From contig NZ_CP058952.1 of assembly GCF_013423785.1 (NCBI RefSeq), forward strand, positions 1,178,001 through 1,242,000: DNA of 64,000 nucleotides, written 5' to 3'. Each line of letters opens with the position of its first letter. Position 1 is the stretch's first letter. This DNA comes from Chitinibacter fontanus (GTDB taxonomy: Bacteria > Pseudomonadota > Gammaproteobacteria > Burkholderiales > Chitinibacteraceae). A model generated the notes under the pieces. The model searched no databases and was not told where the DNA came from. It worked only from the letters and a program-made list of their open reading frames with translations. Shown piece by piece: positions 1 to 8,516 of this stretch. Position numbers and translations under genes: made by a program.

Positions 1-367
1 GCGCGTTAGTCACTACAGGAGCAGCGGTAGGAGTAGCTGTCACTACTGGAGCGCTAGTTGGAGTTACTACGGGGGCAGTCGTTGGTTTTGGTGTTGCAGT
101 GACTACAGGCGCAGTTGTTGGCGCGGTAGTTGGTGTTGCGGTACCAACTGCAGTCCACAGTGTTGGCGTTGAAGCAGGGTTCCAGTTAGCGCCTACATAT
201 GCAGTGTGTGTTACCAATGCTTTGTAGTCTTGACCAGCGTAAGACACAACAGCGCCAGCATTGTATGTAGTACCTTCTTTCCACGCATCCGCTGCGTACG
301 AGAAGCTAGCTACGGCCATCAATGCAGCAGGGATTGCAGCTACAGCAAAACGATTAAAGTGCGACAT
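1..367 (-). CDS. Secreted chitin-active enzyme, N-terminal part (window-truncated)
   Basis: This is the 5' part of a minus-strand gene that runs off the left edge; about 122 codons are visible. The product starts with a signal peptide (MSHFNRFAVAAIPAALMAVA, then SFSYA), followed by a CBM5/12 chitin-binding module (about residues 26-72, with WKEGTTYNAGAVVSY and a closing TLWTAV) and a Thr/Pro/Val-rich linker up to the edge. The first 75 residues closely match the N-terminus of the chitinase at 1158-3980, so the two are tandem paralogues and this is probably another GH18 chitinase; the catalytic domain is outside the window. The ATG at 365-367 is preceded by GGAG (complement of 374-377). Confidence 0.85.
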   Translation of the reverse strand, partial: MSHFNRFAVAAIPAALMAVASFSYAADAWKEGTTYNAGAVVSYAGQDYKALVTHTAYVGANWNPASTPTLWTAVGTATPTTAPTTAPVVTATPKPTTAPVVTPTSAPVVTATPTAAPVVTNA

Positions 368-517
368 AAGGGTCTCCATCCTCATTTATTTTGGCATCAC
401 TCGCGCAATGCAACTGGTACTAACCAGACCATCCAGCTCGTCAGTTTTATGAAAGAATAAACTGTTTTGAGCCTTCAATCTTCGCCGCTCAAACCATACT
501 GAGCTGCGTTGGTGTCT

Positions 518-546
518 ATTTATCTCCAAAGAAAAATCCTTGTCAA
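518..546 (-). promoter_or_regulatory. Predicted sigma70 promoter of the truncated chitinase gene
   Basis: Read on the minus strand, AGGGTGTTGACAAG (complement of 539-552) contains a perfect -35 hexamer TTGACA at 541-546. A -10-like GATAAA or ATAAAT follows at 16-17 bp spacing (518-524). The same 14-bp block with the same spacing occurs upstream of the chitinase at 1158-3980. A start site near 511 would give a 5' untranslated region of about 145 nt. Confidence 0.6.
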
Positions 547-628
547 CACCCTTTTTTTATAAAAAAACTAGCTTGCTACAGAAAGAAATACAGCAAGGTA
601 AAAATACTACTAACTACATTATTTTTGC

Positions 629-642
629 AATATTGCATCGCA
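629..642. promoter_or_regulatory. AATATTGC-N2-CGCA element, copy 1
   Basis: The sequence AATATTGCATCGCA ends up exactly 82 bp upstream of the TTGACA hexamer at 541-546. The copy at 4242-4255 has the same 82-bp gap to its own TTGACA. The core TTGCRWCGCA is partly palindromic, as expected for a regulator site. The regulator is unknown. Confidence 0.45.
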
Positions 643-693
643 CAACAAATACAGAATAAAACTAAAATTTCCTCATTTTTGCTTCAATTAAAC

Positions 694-707
694 AATATTG
701 CAACGCA
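694..707. promoter_or_regulatory. AATATTGC-N2-CGCA element, copy 2
   Basis: AATATTGCAACGCA is a second copy of the element, 52 bp further from the promoter than copy 1. At about the matching place in the other leader (4301-4314) there is only a weakly similar sequence ending in CGCA. Confidence 0.35.
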
Positions 708-931
708 ACATTAGAAAATGTTCATGTAGGTTTTTTAAATTAGTTATGTAGTTAACGCCATTAAAACTACATACTTTTTTTACTTTTTTGCCCTGCACTA
801 TGGCGTACATCACACTAAACGCCGCGCCAGATGCTTTCAAAAAAATTACTTAATAAAACACAAAAAGTCAGCTTGGTAAACTTACCTTCCAGTCCTGCAT
901 ATATTCGAAATCAATTATATTCGTCAGAAAG

Positions 932-949
932 TGGTATTAGCCAATGCCA
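932..949. promoter_or_regulatory. NagQ-like operator: TGGTATT-N4-AATGCCA
   Basis: An 18-bp inverted repeat, TGGTATT agcc AATGCCA. It closely resembles the TGGTATT-N4-AATACCA nag box that I recall for the GntR-family GlcNAc repressor NagQ of Xanthomonas. It lies about 390 bp upstream of the predicted promoter at 518-546. A near-copy with matching flanks (AGTGGTATTAGC, then ATAAAG) lies at 4524-4541. The family assignment is from memory and no NagQ gene is in this window. Confidence 0.45.
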
Positions 950-1101
950 CATAAAGATTCCACCCCGCACCACTGAAATGAGTCTGATTAGAACTAGCAC
1001 TCCTTCAACGCAATCACACAGTCAATTGCTATCAATCTTGGCAGCCTGCTGAACCCATTTTGCTGATTCTGATCTGTAGACAGCCTGCAGCATGGCTTAG
1101 C

Positions 1102-1131
1102 AAATAAAAAAGGCGCGTCCGAAGACGCGCC
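1102..1131 (-). terminator. Rho-independent terminator of the chitinase gene
   Basis: The stem GGCGCGTC / GACGCGCC (1112-1119 and 1124-1131) has a 4-nt loop. On the minus strand it is followed by TTTTTTATTTG, a typical U-tract. It lies about 27 bp past the chitinase stop codon. Confidence 0.9.
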
Positions 1132-1157
1132 CTGTGGAACTACACAGCTAGTTCAGA

Positions 1158-3980
1158 TTACTGCAATTTTGCCGCTGGTAATTGTGGGTACTCAGCTTTG
1201 ATCGCGTAGTTTTTGCCACCGATCGTAATCACAAAGTTGCTTGGTGTTGTGATTGGCAATGAGTAGTTCAACACGATGTCCATACTTGCGCCTGGAGCCA
1301 GTGATTGCCATGTTGGCAAGCTAAACTCAGCAGTGTGGAAGTCGCCTTTGAAGCCACCAATGTTATTACCAGTGTGCTCAGAAGCTACCACTTTCAGACC
1401 AGCACCCGATTGGTCAGACATTGTGCCTGGTGCAGCTACAGAGTACTGGAATTGAACTTTAGTACCACCAGCAATCGTCGAAGATGATTTATTAGTAATC
1501 TTCAGTGTTGGGTTCAGTGGATAGTTCTGATCACCCAGCTTGAAGTTCGTCATATCAAATACAAGGTCAACAGTCTCAGCTGGCATTGCTTTCTTCGCAC
1601 GCAGATTGCCCATTGGGGTAGCTGCTTTGAAGTTAGATGCAAACAGTTTAGTTAGCGTTGTACCTGGTACATATTCGCCTTTCGCTGCATTCCAGTCGTA
1701 GTCACCAGCCAACTCCCAGAACATTGCACCACCTACACCATTAGACATAATCCATTCAGCTTTTTTCTGGATAGATTGTTCATCTTCAGTCGAGATAAAT
1801 ACTTTCTTCTGAGCATTCCACAACCATGGAGCTACCAGAGTTGCATCGTAGTTACGCGTGTAAGTACCAACCAAATCTGCAGCAGACAAACCAAACTGGC
1901 CTAGGTAAGAACCGGCAATACCTTTTTCCAAGTTTTTAGCGTGCCACATTGGGTTAGAGCCGGCGCCCATTTCTTTACCGTTCTGATCCAGATCGTGCCA
2001 GATATTATCAATACCAACCGCACCCAGACCACACTCTGTCAGGCCAGGACCGCAATTAGTTGATTTAGGCGAAGTACCCCATAGACCATTATTACCACCA
2101 GTCACATCTTTATGACCGCGGGTATAGTAAGGAACACCTGCATTGATACGACCCGCTGGCAATGCACCGCGGAAGTAGCGGAATGCCCAATCGGTATTCA
2201 GGTAACCAATGCCGCCGTATTGAGCTGTGGTGTAAACAGACCATTTAGCCAATTCAGCATCTTTACCATCATCGAACAACGCTGCATTTGGACCAACAAA
2301 CTCATTCCATGCACCGTGCAAGTCGTAAGTCATCATGTTCACGTAATCAAGGTATTTAACACCTTGGAACGATTCCATACCGCGCAACAGGTAAGCGGAA
2401 GATGGAGACGCAATTGTCAACATGTAGTATTTGCCGTCTTGTACTGCTGCTGCATCCAGTTTGTTACGCAATACGCGCAGCAATTCGCGGTATGAAGCTT
2501 GCAGACCTTTCAGGCGCGGTGACGATACAGACCAATCCAATGGGTTACCAGCTTTATCCATTGTAGTTGGGTATTCGTAATCCAAATCCGCGCCGTCAAA
2601 GCCATATGTACGCAGGAATGTCACAACCGAATCAGCAAATGCGTTGATACCAGCAGTGTTGATTGAGCCGTCCGCATTCGTGGTCATGGTGTAGTAGCCA
2701 CCAGAAGCTACGCGGCTACCATCAGCAGCGAAGTAGCCACCAGTTTCAGCCCAACCACCAATCGACACCAGCGTTTTCACGCCTGGGTGTTGTTTCTTGA
2801 ATTTGTTCAGTTGGTTGAAATGACCTTTGTATGGCAGTGTTGGATCCATTTCAGCGCCAGCGATTGCTGGTTTGCCATCAGAGCCATCCCAAACCATGCC
2901 AGTAGATTCATTGCCTGGTGCAGATGCATTTACTGAAACCTGGTTGTTGCTATCAATATGCGCGAATGCATAGTTGATGTGAGTCAGGCTATCCCACGGG
3001 ATATCTTTAGCGAGGTAAGAAGGCAAGCCGTTCTTACCAGTACGCCAGTTGGTGAAGTAACCGATGATACGGCGGTTCAAACCATTAGCGAGTTTTTCAC
3101 GGCCAGTTGTGTCGTACACATTGCAATATGGCACGTTTGCAACTTCAGATACCAAGCCATCAGGGCGACATGCTTCATTAGAACCAACAACTGGTGTTGG
3201 AGTTGGCGTAACCACTGGAGTTGCGGTTGGAACTGGCGTAGCTGTCACAACTGGCGTTGCAGTTGGTGTCACTACTGGAGTTGCAGTCGGTTTAGCGGTT
3301 GGAGTAGCTGTTGGGCCAACTGGCGTTGCAGTTGGTGTAGCAGTTACAACTGGAGTTGCAGTTGGTTTAGCTGTTGGTGTTGCGGTAACTACTGGCGTTG
3401 CAGTCGGCGCAGCCGTTACAACTGGAGTTGCCGTAGGAGCTGGGGTTGCAGTTGCTGTTGAACCACCGCACTCGCCTTCATACTTCCATGGGCCCCACTG
3501 ATCAGCAGTTGATGGCACGTTGTTTTGTGTCCACCATTTAGCTGAGAATTTTTGACCTTTATAAGCAACAACTTTACCTGCGCCATATGCAGTTGCCGAA
3601 TCCCAGGCAGCTACATTATCACAGCCGCCGGCTGGGGCTACAGGTGTAGCTGTTGGAGCAGTCGTTGGGGCCGCAGTTGGAGTTACAACTGGTGTGGTAG
3701 CTACTGGAGTGGCTGTTGGAGCAGTTGTCGCTGCAGGTGTAGCAGTTGGCGTAGAGCCAGCAGCTACCAATTTCCATAATGTTGGAGTTGTATCTGGCGT
3801 CCAGCCTGCACCCACATAAGCGGTGTGGGTAACCAGAGCAGAATAATCACTACCTTTATAACTAACAACAGTGCCAGCACTGTAAGTTGAGCCTTCTTGC
3901 CATGCTGGTGCAGCAAATACGTATGCCGCAAACATTGCTGCAGGCAAAGCTGCAAGTGCGAGACGATTAATACGGGACAT
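1158..3980 (-). CDS. Secreted multidomain GH18 chitinase
   Basis: A 940-residue extracellular chitinase hydrolysing beta-1,4-GlcNAc bonds. Order: signal peptide (1-24), CBM5/12 (about 26-72), TP-rich linker, second CBM5/12 (about 120-171, with KWWTQ and QWGPWK), a long TP/VV linker (about 172-265), GH18 barrel (about 303-785), and a C-terminal ChiC-type domain (about 800-935). The GH18 signature DGADLDYE gives catalytic Glu469; [11 protein letters not shown] and [13 protein letters not shown] are the other conserved strands. The start is supported by GGAGGAG seven bases upstream. The gene is monocistronic, with its own promoter (4131-4159) and terminator (1102-1131). It is a tandem paralogue of the gene at 1-367. 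The function is confident; endo versus processive mode cannot be judged here. Confidence 0.96.
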   Translation of the reverse strand: MSRINRLALAALPAAMFAAYVFAAPAWQEGSTYSAGTVVSYKGSDYSALVTHTAYVGAGWTPDTTPTLWKLVAAGSTPTATPAATTAPTATPVATTPVVTPTAAPTTAPTATPVAPAGGCDNVAAWDSATAYGAGKVVAYKGQKFSAKWWTQNNVPSTADQWGPWKYEGECGGSTATATPAPTATPVVTAAPTATPVVTATPTAKPTATPVVTATPTATPVGPTATPTAKPTATPVVTPTATPVVTATPVPTATPVVTPTPTPVVGSNEACRPDGLVSEVANVPYCNVYDTTGREKLANGLNRRIIGYFTNWRTGKNGLPSYLAKDIPWDSLTHINYAFAHIDSNNQVSVNASAPGNESTGMVWDGSDGKPAIAGAEMDPTLPYKGHFNQLNKFKKQHPGVKTLVSIGGWAETGGYFAADGSRVASGGYYTMTTNADGSINTAGINAFADSVVTFLRTYGFDGADLDYEYPTTMDKAGNPLDWSVSSPRLKGLQASYRELLRVLRNKLDAAAVQDGKYYMLTIASPSSAYLLRGMESFQGVKYLDYVNMMTYDLHGAWNEFVGPNAALFDDGKDAELAKWSVYTTAQYGGIGYLNTDWAFRYFRGALPAGRINAGVPYYTRGHKDVTGGNNGLWGTSPKSTNCGPGLTECGLGAVGIDNIWHDLDQNGKEMGAGSNPMWHAKNLEKGIAGSYLGQFGLSAADLVGTYTRNYDATLVAPWLWNAQKKVFISTEDEQSIQKKAEWIMSNGVGGAMFWELAGDYDWNAAKGEYVPGTTLTKLFASNFKAATPMGNLRAKKAMPAETVDLVFDMTNFKLGDQNYPLNPTLKITNKSSSTIAGGTKVQFQYSVAAPGTMSDQSGAGLKVVASEHTGNNIGGFKGDFHTAEFSLPTWQSLAPGASMDIVLNYSLPITTPSNFVITIGGKNYAIKAEYPQLPAAKLQ
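3190..3465 (-). repeat. Degenerate tandem repeat encoding the chitinase TP linker
   Basis: Short imperfect units of about 12-24 bp built from codons for Thr-Pro-Val-Val-Thr and Ala-Thr-Pro. They encode the linker between the second CBM5/12 and the GH18 domain. Similar repetitive tracts lie at 1-165, 3640-3760 and 17115-17375, so the region is prone to slippage and recombination between copies. Confidence 0.8.
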
Positions 3981-4130
3981 TGAAGTCTCCTCCGTTTTAT
4001 AAATGGCATTGGCGTTAGTAGTAAAGTGGTCTTGACTGCTAATCGCCTGCTTGTCACCCTTTTGTAAGTTTAGGGTGATTATTTACGCTAGACCTGTTTG
4101 CAATAACTCAAACTAGTGCCAGTAAAAACG

Positions 4131-4159
4131 ATTAACCTCCAAGCCGATTTTCTTGTCAA
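4131..4159 (-). promoter_or_regulatory. Predicted sigma70 promoter of the GH18 chitinase
   Basis: On the minus strand AGGGTGTTGACAAG (complement of 4152-4165) holds TTGACA at 4154-4159. GTTAAT follows after 17 bp (4131-4136). The spacers of this promoter and the one at 518-546 share CTTGGAG or CTTTGGAG just before the -10. The predicted untranslated leader is about 144 nt, the same as for the paralogue. Confidence 0.6.
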
Positions 4160-4241
4160 CACCCTATGATCAAGCTGTGAAATGCCACACGTACCAACTT
4201 TATTCTTCACTACAAAAAACTACATAACATCCCTAACACCA

Positions 4242-4255
4242 AATATTGCGTCGCA
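4242..4255. promoter_or_regulatory. AATATTGC-N2-CGCA element, copy 3
   Basis: AATATTGCGTCGCA lies 82 bp upstream of the TTGACA of this leader, the same spacing as copy 1 at 629-642. The equal spacing within otherwise diverged flanks suggests a bound regulator. Confidence 0.45.
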
Positions 4256-4523
4256 GCAATTTTGTTTTAACAATATGTATATATTATGTTTTTTTGCAGC
4301 ATTTTTTGATCGCACCACATCATTAGTGATTTCTAATGTAGCAAAATGCATTTTTTGTGAGTAGTTTCAAGTGAAATTATTTTTAAGTTTTTTGTGACAC
4401 TACACAGCTTGCTAAACAAGGCCATACAGTTGAGATCGATTGAAAACACAATTTCTTTCCAATATCTTTCACTTTTGCTTTCTCGATGTTTTCAGCAAAA
4501 ATCTTCGTGCTCTGTCAGGATAG

Positions 4524-4541
4524 TGGTATTAGCAAATGCCT
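4524..4541. promoter_or_regulatory. NagQ-like operator: TGGTATT-N4-AATGCC
   Basis: TGGTATT agca AATGCCT is the counterpart of the site at 932-949, one mismatch worse in the right arm. It lies about 365 bp upstream of the predicted chitinase promoter and about 160 bp upstream of the queD-like start, so it could act on either side. The conserved flanks (TCAG before, ATAAAG after) extend beyond the palindrome. Confidence 0.4.
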
Positions 4542-4702
4542 ATAAAGTCATTTATTCATAGCGCGTTTTGGTCTGGTCAACACAACGAGGTTTGTTTCCT
4601 TTTGCGGTTATTGCCATAACTGCGCATTGAACAAGGGAAAACTCAACTTGCCCGATTAAGCACCATCTGATAAAACCATGACTCAAATCTGGAATGACAA
4701 AG

Positions 4703-5299
4703 ATGCTGATTCGTAAACTATTTAAATTTGAAAATGCGCACATTGTGCGTAATTGTTCTTCAGAGCGCTGCCGGACTTCCATTCATGGCCACAGCTATAA
4801 AGTAGAAGTGCTACTGGAGGCGCATGCACTGGATCATGGGCAGATGGTTTACGATTTCGGACTGATGAAAGGCACGATTCGTGATGTGATCGACGCCTTT
4901 GATCATGCGGTCTGCTTTTGGGATAAGGATGATGCCGAGTACATCCGCCTATGCCAGCAGTTCTCAGCACGCTGGATTTCAATGCCGGTGTCACCCTCTG
5001 CAGAGCAATTTGCACGGCTGTTTTTCGTGATTATCGACCGGATTCTGGCGCAAACCATTATGAGCAATGGCGAAGCAGATGTGCGCTTGCATTCAATTAT
5101 TGCCCACGAAACCGACACGGGCTATGCGCAGGCCTTCCGAGAGGATGCCTACAACCCGCGCATGGGCGACATTAAACTGGAAGACATCGTTTTCTCGGCC
5201 CAATGCCAACAAGAATGGCACGACCCCGAGATGTACACCAAATTACTGCAACAAACACCGTTTAATAATCCGGCTGTCCCATTGCAAGTTAAAGCATAA
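4703..5299 (+). CDS. queD: 6-carboxytetrahydropterin synthase family protein (QueD/PTPS)
   Basis: A member of the 6-pyruvoyltetrahydropterin synthase / QueD family, which converts dihydroneopterin triphosphate to 6-carboxytetrahydropterin in queuosine synthesis. Counting from ATG 4694, the zinc ligands would be His16 (ENAHIV) and His31/His33 (SIHGHSY), with Cys26 the likely nucleophile. At about 200 residues it is longer than classical QueD (about 120-150). ATG 4703 is preferred over ATG 4694 because TGGAA lies 8 nt before it, while it sits directly against 4694. No other queuosine gene is nearby, so a different pterin role is possible. Confidence 0.8.
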   Translation: MLIRKLFKFENAHIVRNCSSERCRTSIHGHSYKVEVLLEAHALDHGQMVYDFGLMKGTIRDVIDAFDHAVCFWDKDDAEYIRLCQQFSARWISMPVSPSAEQFARLFFVIIDRILAQTIMSNGEADVRLHSIIAHETDTGYAQAFREDAYNPRMGDIKLEDIVFSAQCQQEWHDPEMYTKLLQQTPFNNPAVPLQVKA

Positions 5300-5305
5300 T
5301 TAAAT

Positions 5306-5354
5306 GGGTATATAGCTCTAGACCATAACTATAGAGGCCATGAGCCATATACCC
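5306..5354. terminator. Hairpin between convergent genes
   Basis: GGGTATATAGCTC (5306-5318) pairs with GAGCCATATACCC (5342-5354) with one mismatch. It lies just after the queD-like stop and just before the stop of the convergent VanZ-like gene. There is no strong U-tract, so its role as a terminator is only probable. Confidence 0.45.
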
Positions 5355-5357
5355 TAA

Positions 5358-6458
5358 CTAATCAGTTGTTACTCGCCCTAGCAGATACCACAGCAATAAC
5401 AATATCGCGCCAAATGGCCAGATATCACCGACAATTTGTGCCAAACCGCTAAAGTGTAATAAATGGCCATACTGCCATTTAAACAGCGGTAAAGTTGCTA
5501 CCAGTTGCGGACTCAGCGGCCAAACTAGGCTGATGACCGTAGCCAGACTTAAGCAAACCACCCCTAGAAATGCGCGGTAGCGTCGCTGCAATTTCCATGA
5601 AATAGCCAGTAGCAGAGCCCCGCACAAGCCCCCCAGTACTATATTGAGGTTTAGCCAGGCAAAGAATTGCTCAGGTTTAAGCAACATCCCCGCAAAGGTC
5701 ATTTTAAGTAGCAGCGCAAGACTCAGAACCAAAGCAATAGCACGTGGAATGTCCCGGCCATAGGCTAGCAAGACAGATACAAACAAACCCACCCCAGCCA
5801 AATTAAGCATCATCCCACTCGATTCGAGTACACGTAGAAATAACCCCGCATCGGCAATCGGTGTCACAAAGGGCTGAGGCAGACCACGTGCCTCAACCAC
5901 CACCCCTAAAAATGGTTGGGTGGGGTCCAGCTGCGCCACAAACCACAAGACCAACCACACCAAGCCCCACTCCATCATGCGGCCCGGTGCCAGCAGCTCA
6001 TGCCGGAAAATAAACCAGCGCTGCATCCAGCGTCGGCTTCGCAAGACTAAACCAATCATGACCCCAATCGCGCCACCGGTGGTGTTGCTTAAGATATCTA
6101 CGTTGGATGCGATGCGCCCTGGTAAGAATTGCTGGGTAAATTCAATCGAGCTAGAGATAAGCGCACAGCCAATCACTGCGAAAATTGCTGCCAACCAGCG
6201 ATTGCGGAACATCAAAACCAAGCCAAGACCGAGTGGAATATAGGCCAGTACATTGACCGCGTTATCAAACACCGTCATGTAATACGGAAATGGATAGCTA
6301 AAGAAAGCAAAGACCGGCTCGCCAGTAAAACGCCAATTAGAGAAGGGGAACAGGCTAACGATCAGCACCAGCAACAAGGATACCGCAAAGAAAAAGGGAG
6401 ATATCCGGGTGGGCTCTGCTTGGCGTGCTAAATAGCGAATTGGCGGAAGGCGCGGCAT
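5358..6458 (-). CDS. VanZ-like family membrane protein
   Basis: A 366-residue inner-membrane protein with about ten hydrophobic segments. The N-terminal half carries the VanZ-like signature (NVLAYIPLG, then SSSIEFTQQFLPGR and SNVDILSNTTGG). VanZ-like proteins were named after a teicoplanin-resistance accessory protein; their function in Gram-negatives is unknown, and resistance should not be inferred. The C-terminal half is a further set of membrane helices without a family I recognise. It appears to be a single-gene unit converging on the queD-like gene. Confidence 0.8.
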   Translation of the reverse strand: MPRLPPIRYLARQAEPTRISPFFFAVSLLLVLIVSLFPFSNWRFTGEPVFAFFSYPFPYYMTVFDNAVNVLAYIPLGLGLVLMFRNRWLAAIFAVIGCALISSSIEFTQQFLPGRIASNVDILSNTTGGAIGVMIGLVLRSRRWMQRWFIFRHELLAPGRMMEWGLVWLVLWFVAQLDPTQPFLGVVVEARGLPQPFVTPIADAGLFLRVLESSGMMLNLAGVGLFVSVLLAYGRDIPRAIALVLSLALLLKMTFAGMLLKPEQFFAWLNLNIVLGGLCGALLLAISWKLQRRYRAFLGVVCLSLATVISLVWPLSPQLVATLPLFKWQYGHLLHFSGLAQIVGDIWPFGAILLLLWYLLGRVTTD

Positions 6459-6469
6459 AGAGGCTCAGT

Positions 6470-6495
6470 AAAAAAAACGGGGGCATCTGCCCCCG
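6470..6495 (-). terminator. Rho-independent terminator of the polyamine operon
   Basis: The stem CGGGGGCA / TGCCCCCG (6478-6485, 6488-6495) has a 2-nt loop. On the minus strand it is followed by a run of eight T. It lies directly after the substrate-binding-protein gene. Confidence 0.92.
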
Positions 6496-6509
6496 CTTTA
6501 CCGATCAGA

Positions 6510-7577
6510 TTATTTAGCTGTTTTTACTTGAGTCCACATACGACCCAAATCGCGCAAGGCTTTACCTTCTAAGGCATTCAACTGCTGCAATTTTTTCATA
6601 TTGTCAGCACTTGGAAATACCGCACTAATCGATTTTACTTCAGGCTTTACAAATTGTGCTGCCGAACTATTTGGGTTACCCGAACCGATCAAATTGGTGA
6701 GCTGCGCAGAATTCTTACCATCAAGCATGAAGTTGATAAATTTGATTGCCAAATCAGGACGTGGCGCAGACTTCAGCACCATCATATTATCCACCGATAA
6801 AGTGTTGCCTTCTTTTTGCAGACTGTAAGCCACACCAAATGGGCGTTTTGCGGCTTTAGCATCCGTATTGGCTTGGAACATATCGTTCGAATAGCCGTGT
6901 GCCACCCAGATATTACCGAGGGTCAGCTCTTTGATGTAGCTCTGGCCATTGAATGCGGCCCAGAATGGTTTCGCTTTAATGATGGTTTCTTGCGCTTTTT
7001 TCAGCTCTTCGGGCTTGGTTGAGTTGGCAGAAAAACCGTTATACATCAAGGCGGCCGCAAAAACCTCACGGCTGTCGTCCAATACCGTTACTTTACCTTT
7101 GATTTTAGCCAGTACCGCGGGATCGAAAATAATCGACCAAGAGCCTGGGTCAATACCTAGCTCTTTGATTTTTTTGTCATTGTAGCCAACCAAAGTGGTG
7201 GTGAAGGCATACGGCAGAGAATACTGATTACCTTTATCAAACGCGGCATCCAAAAATGCTGGATTCAGATTCTTGGCATTTGGCAGCTTGCTTTTATCCA
7301 GTGGCTGAACCAAATTTTGCTTCACGAGCGGTGGAATCGCAAAACCAGTCGGGATTACCACATCATAACCCTTGGCACCGGCCGACAACTTAGCCAGCAT
7401 TTCTTCCATTGCACCGTAATAATCTTGCACCACTTTACATTTGCAGCTGGCTTCAAAATTTTTAACGGTTTCTGGCGTAATGTAGTTGTTCCAGTTATAC
7501 AAATGCAGCACATCTTCTGCTTGAGCGCTCTGCACCGCGCCAGTTGCCAACATTAAGGCCAATAGAATCTTTTTCAT
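6510..7577 (-). CDS. Polyamine ABC transporter periplasmic binding protein (PotD/PotF family)
   Basis: A 355-residue periplasmic protein that binds putrescine or spermidine for the PotABC-type importer. It has a signal peptide (about 1-20, ending SAQA) and a typical mature start (DVLHLYNWNNYITPETVKNFE). YDVVIPTGFAIPPL and a Trp/Asp-lined ligand region match the PotD/PotF fold. It is the last gene of potA-potB-potC-potD/F, separated by about 160 bp from potC and followed by a strong terminator. The ligand (putrescine or spermidine) cannot be told from sequence reading alone. Confidence 0.92.
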   Translation of the reverse strand: MKKILLALMLATGAVQSAQAEDVLHLYNWNNYITPETVKNFEASCKCKVVQDYYGAMEEMLAKLSAGAKGYDVVIPTGFAIPPLVKQNLVQPLDKSKLPNAKNLNPAFLDAAFDKGNQYSLPYAFTTTLVGYNDKKIKELGIDPGSWSIIFDPAVLAKIKGKVTVLDDSREVFAAALMYNGFSANSTKPEELKKAQETIIKAKPFWAAFNGQSYIKELTLGNIWVAHGYSNDMFQANTDAKAAKRPFGVAYSLQKEGNTLSVDNMMVLKSAPRPDLAIKFINFMLDGKNSAQLTNLIGSGNPNSSAAQFVKPEVKSISAVFPSADNMKKLQQLNALEGKALRDLGRMWTQVKTAK

Positions 7578-7739
7578 TTTGTCACCATCAAAAATATGAA
7601 GTCGGAAAAAAGGGCACGCTGAGTGCGCTGATTATGCCACGAATTTCGCGCCACTCATTTTCCAGCATCCCTGATTGCGCATTTTTTCAACACGCGCTAA
7701 ATGCCAAGCGTAACGGAGGCCACGCTAGGGCTTTAACAC

Positions 7740-8516
7740 TTATTCTGCGCGCAAGGCACTCGGAGCCAGCTTGCTCGCAAGTAGAATTAAACACAGGGTG
7801 AGCAGCATCAACAGAGTAGAAATCGCATTTACTTCTGGCGTTACGGCAATGCGGATCATCGAGTAAATCTGCAGCGGTAAGGTAGAAGCTCCGGCACCAG
7901 CGGTAAAGAAGGTAATTACGAAGTCATCAATAGACAGCGTAAACGCCATTAAAGCGCCCGCAATAATACCGGGCATGATCAATGGCATCGTCACCAGACG
8001 AAATGCTTGCACCGGTGTTGCGCCCAAATCTCGCGCGGCTTCCACCAAGGACTCATCCATACCCTGCAAGCGCGAACGGACCACAATCGCCACAAAACCA
8101 ATACAAAACGCAATGTGAGCCAAAGTGACGGAAACCAGGCCGAGGGTCATATTGAGCATCACGAAGAAGATCAATAGTGAAACGCCCATCAAAATTTCCG
8201 GGATCGCTATCGGTGTGAGTACCAGCAGCGGCAACAAGCGCAGCTTGTATTTATACATAGCCAAACCTGCTAAGGTACCAAACACAGTGGCGCAGATGCT
8301 GGTGATTAGACCAATCAGCAAAGAATTGCGTGCCGCGGTGAGCATTTGTGCATCATGGAATAGGATTTCATACCATTTGAAGGTAAACCCCACCCATTCC
8401 GCATTTAATTTTGAATCATTGAATGAATACACCACCACAATAATCAGCGGCAGATATAAAAATGCGTACGCAAATAGGGCCGCGGCCCACAGCCATTTCG
8501 ATTGCTTAGAGTGCAT
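7740..8516 (-). CDS. potC: Polyamine ABC transporter permease (PotC/PotI)
   Basis: An inner-membrane permease subunit of about 258 residues with six membrane helices. The ABC-coupling EAA loop is visible (ESLVEAARDLGATPVQAFRLV, then MPLIMPGII). The ATG at 8514-8516 is preferred over the upstream one at 8537: GGAGGG lies 8 nt before it, and this start gives an 11-bp overlap with the end of potB, typical of translational coupling. It pairs with PotB to form the channel driven by PotA. Confidence 0.94.
   Translation of the reverse strand: MHSKQSKWLWAAALFAYAFLYLPLIIVVVYSFNDSKLNAEWVGFTFKWYEILFHDAQMLTAARNSLLIGLITSICATVFGTLAGLAMYKYKLRLLPLLVLTPIAIPEILMGVSLLIFFVMLNMTLGLVSVTLAHIAFCIGFVAIVVRSRLQGMDESLVEAARDLGATPVQAFRLVTMPLIMPGIIAGALMAFTLSIDDFVITFFTAGAGASTLPLQIYSMIRIAVTPEVNAISTLLMLLTLCLILLASKLAPSALRAE

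Larger units (their letters stand above)
368..1101. other. Long AT-rich leader / intergenic region of the truncated chitinase gene
   Basis: About 730 bp without a convincing gene. It holds a sigma70-type promoter at 518-546 for the gene to the left, two AATATTGC-N2-CGCA elements (629-642, 694-707), and an inverted repeat at 932-949 like the NagQ operator. The stretch 550-800 is markedly AT-rich. Several elements recur in the same order upstream of the second chitinase (3981-4693). A 73-codon open frame at 831-1052 has no ribosome-binding site and an implausible composition, so I do not call it. Confidence 0.6.
3981..4702. other. Long AT-rich leader between the chitinase and the queD-like gene
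   Basis: About 720 bp without a convincing gene. It carries the chitinase promoter (4131-4159), an AATATTGC-N2-CGCA element (4242-4255) and a NagQ-like inverted repeat (4524-4541). The last ~150 bp must also hold the promoter of the divergent queD-like gene, but I cannot pick out clear hexamers. Open frames at 4182-4364 and 4552-4782 look like chance. Confidence 0.6.

Noticed and set aside
831..1052. 73-codon open frame in the chitinase leader
   Set aside because: No ribosome-binding site, unusual composition, and it spans the NagQ-like site.
3064..3501. Long plus-strand open frame rich in VTTGVAVG
   Set aside because: It is the antisense image of the TP-rich chitinase linker; no start signal or family.
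4182..4364. 60-codon open frame upstream of the chitinase
   Set aside because: AT-rich chance frame covering the conserved leader elements.
4552..4782. Minus-strand 76-codon frame overlapping the queD-like start
   Set aside because: Overlaps a well-supported gene and lacks a recognisable domain.
5920..6431. Plus-strand frames inside the VanZ-like gene
   Set aside because: Shadow frames; no start signals or family similarity.
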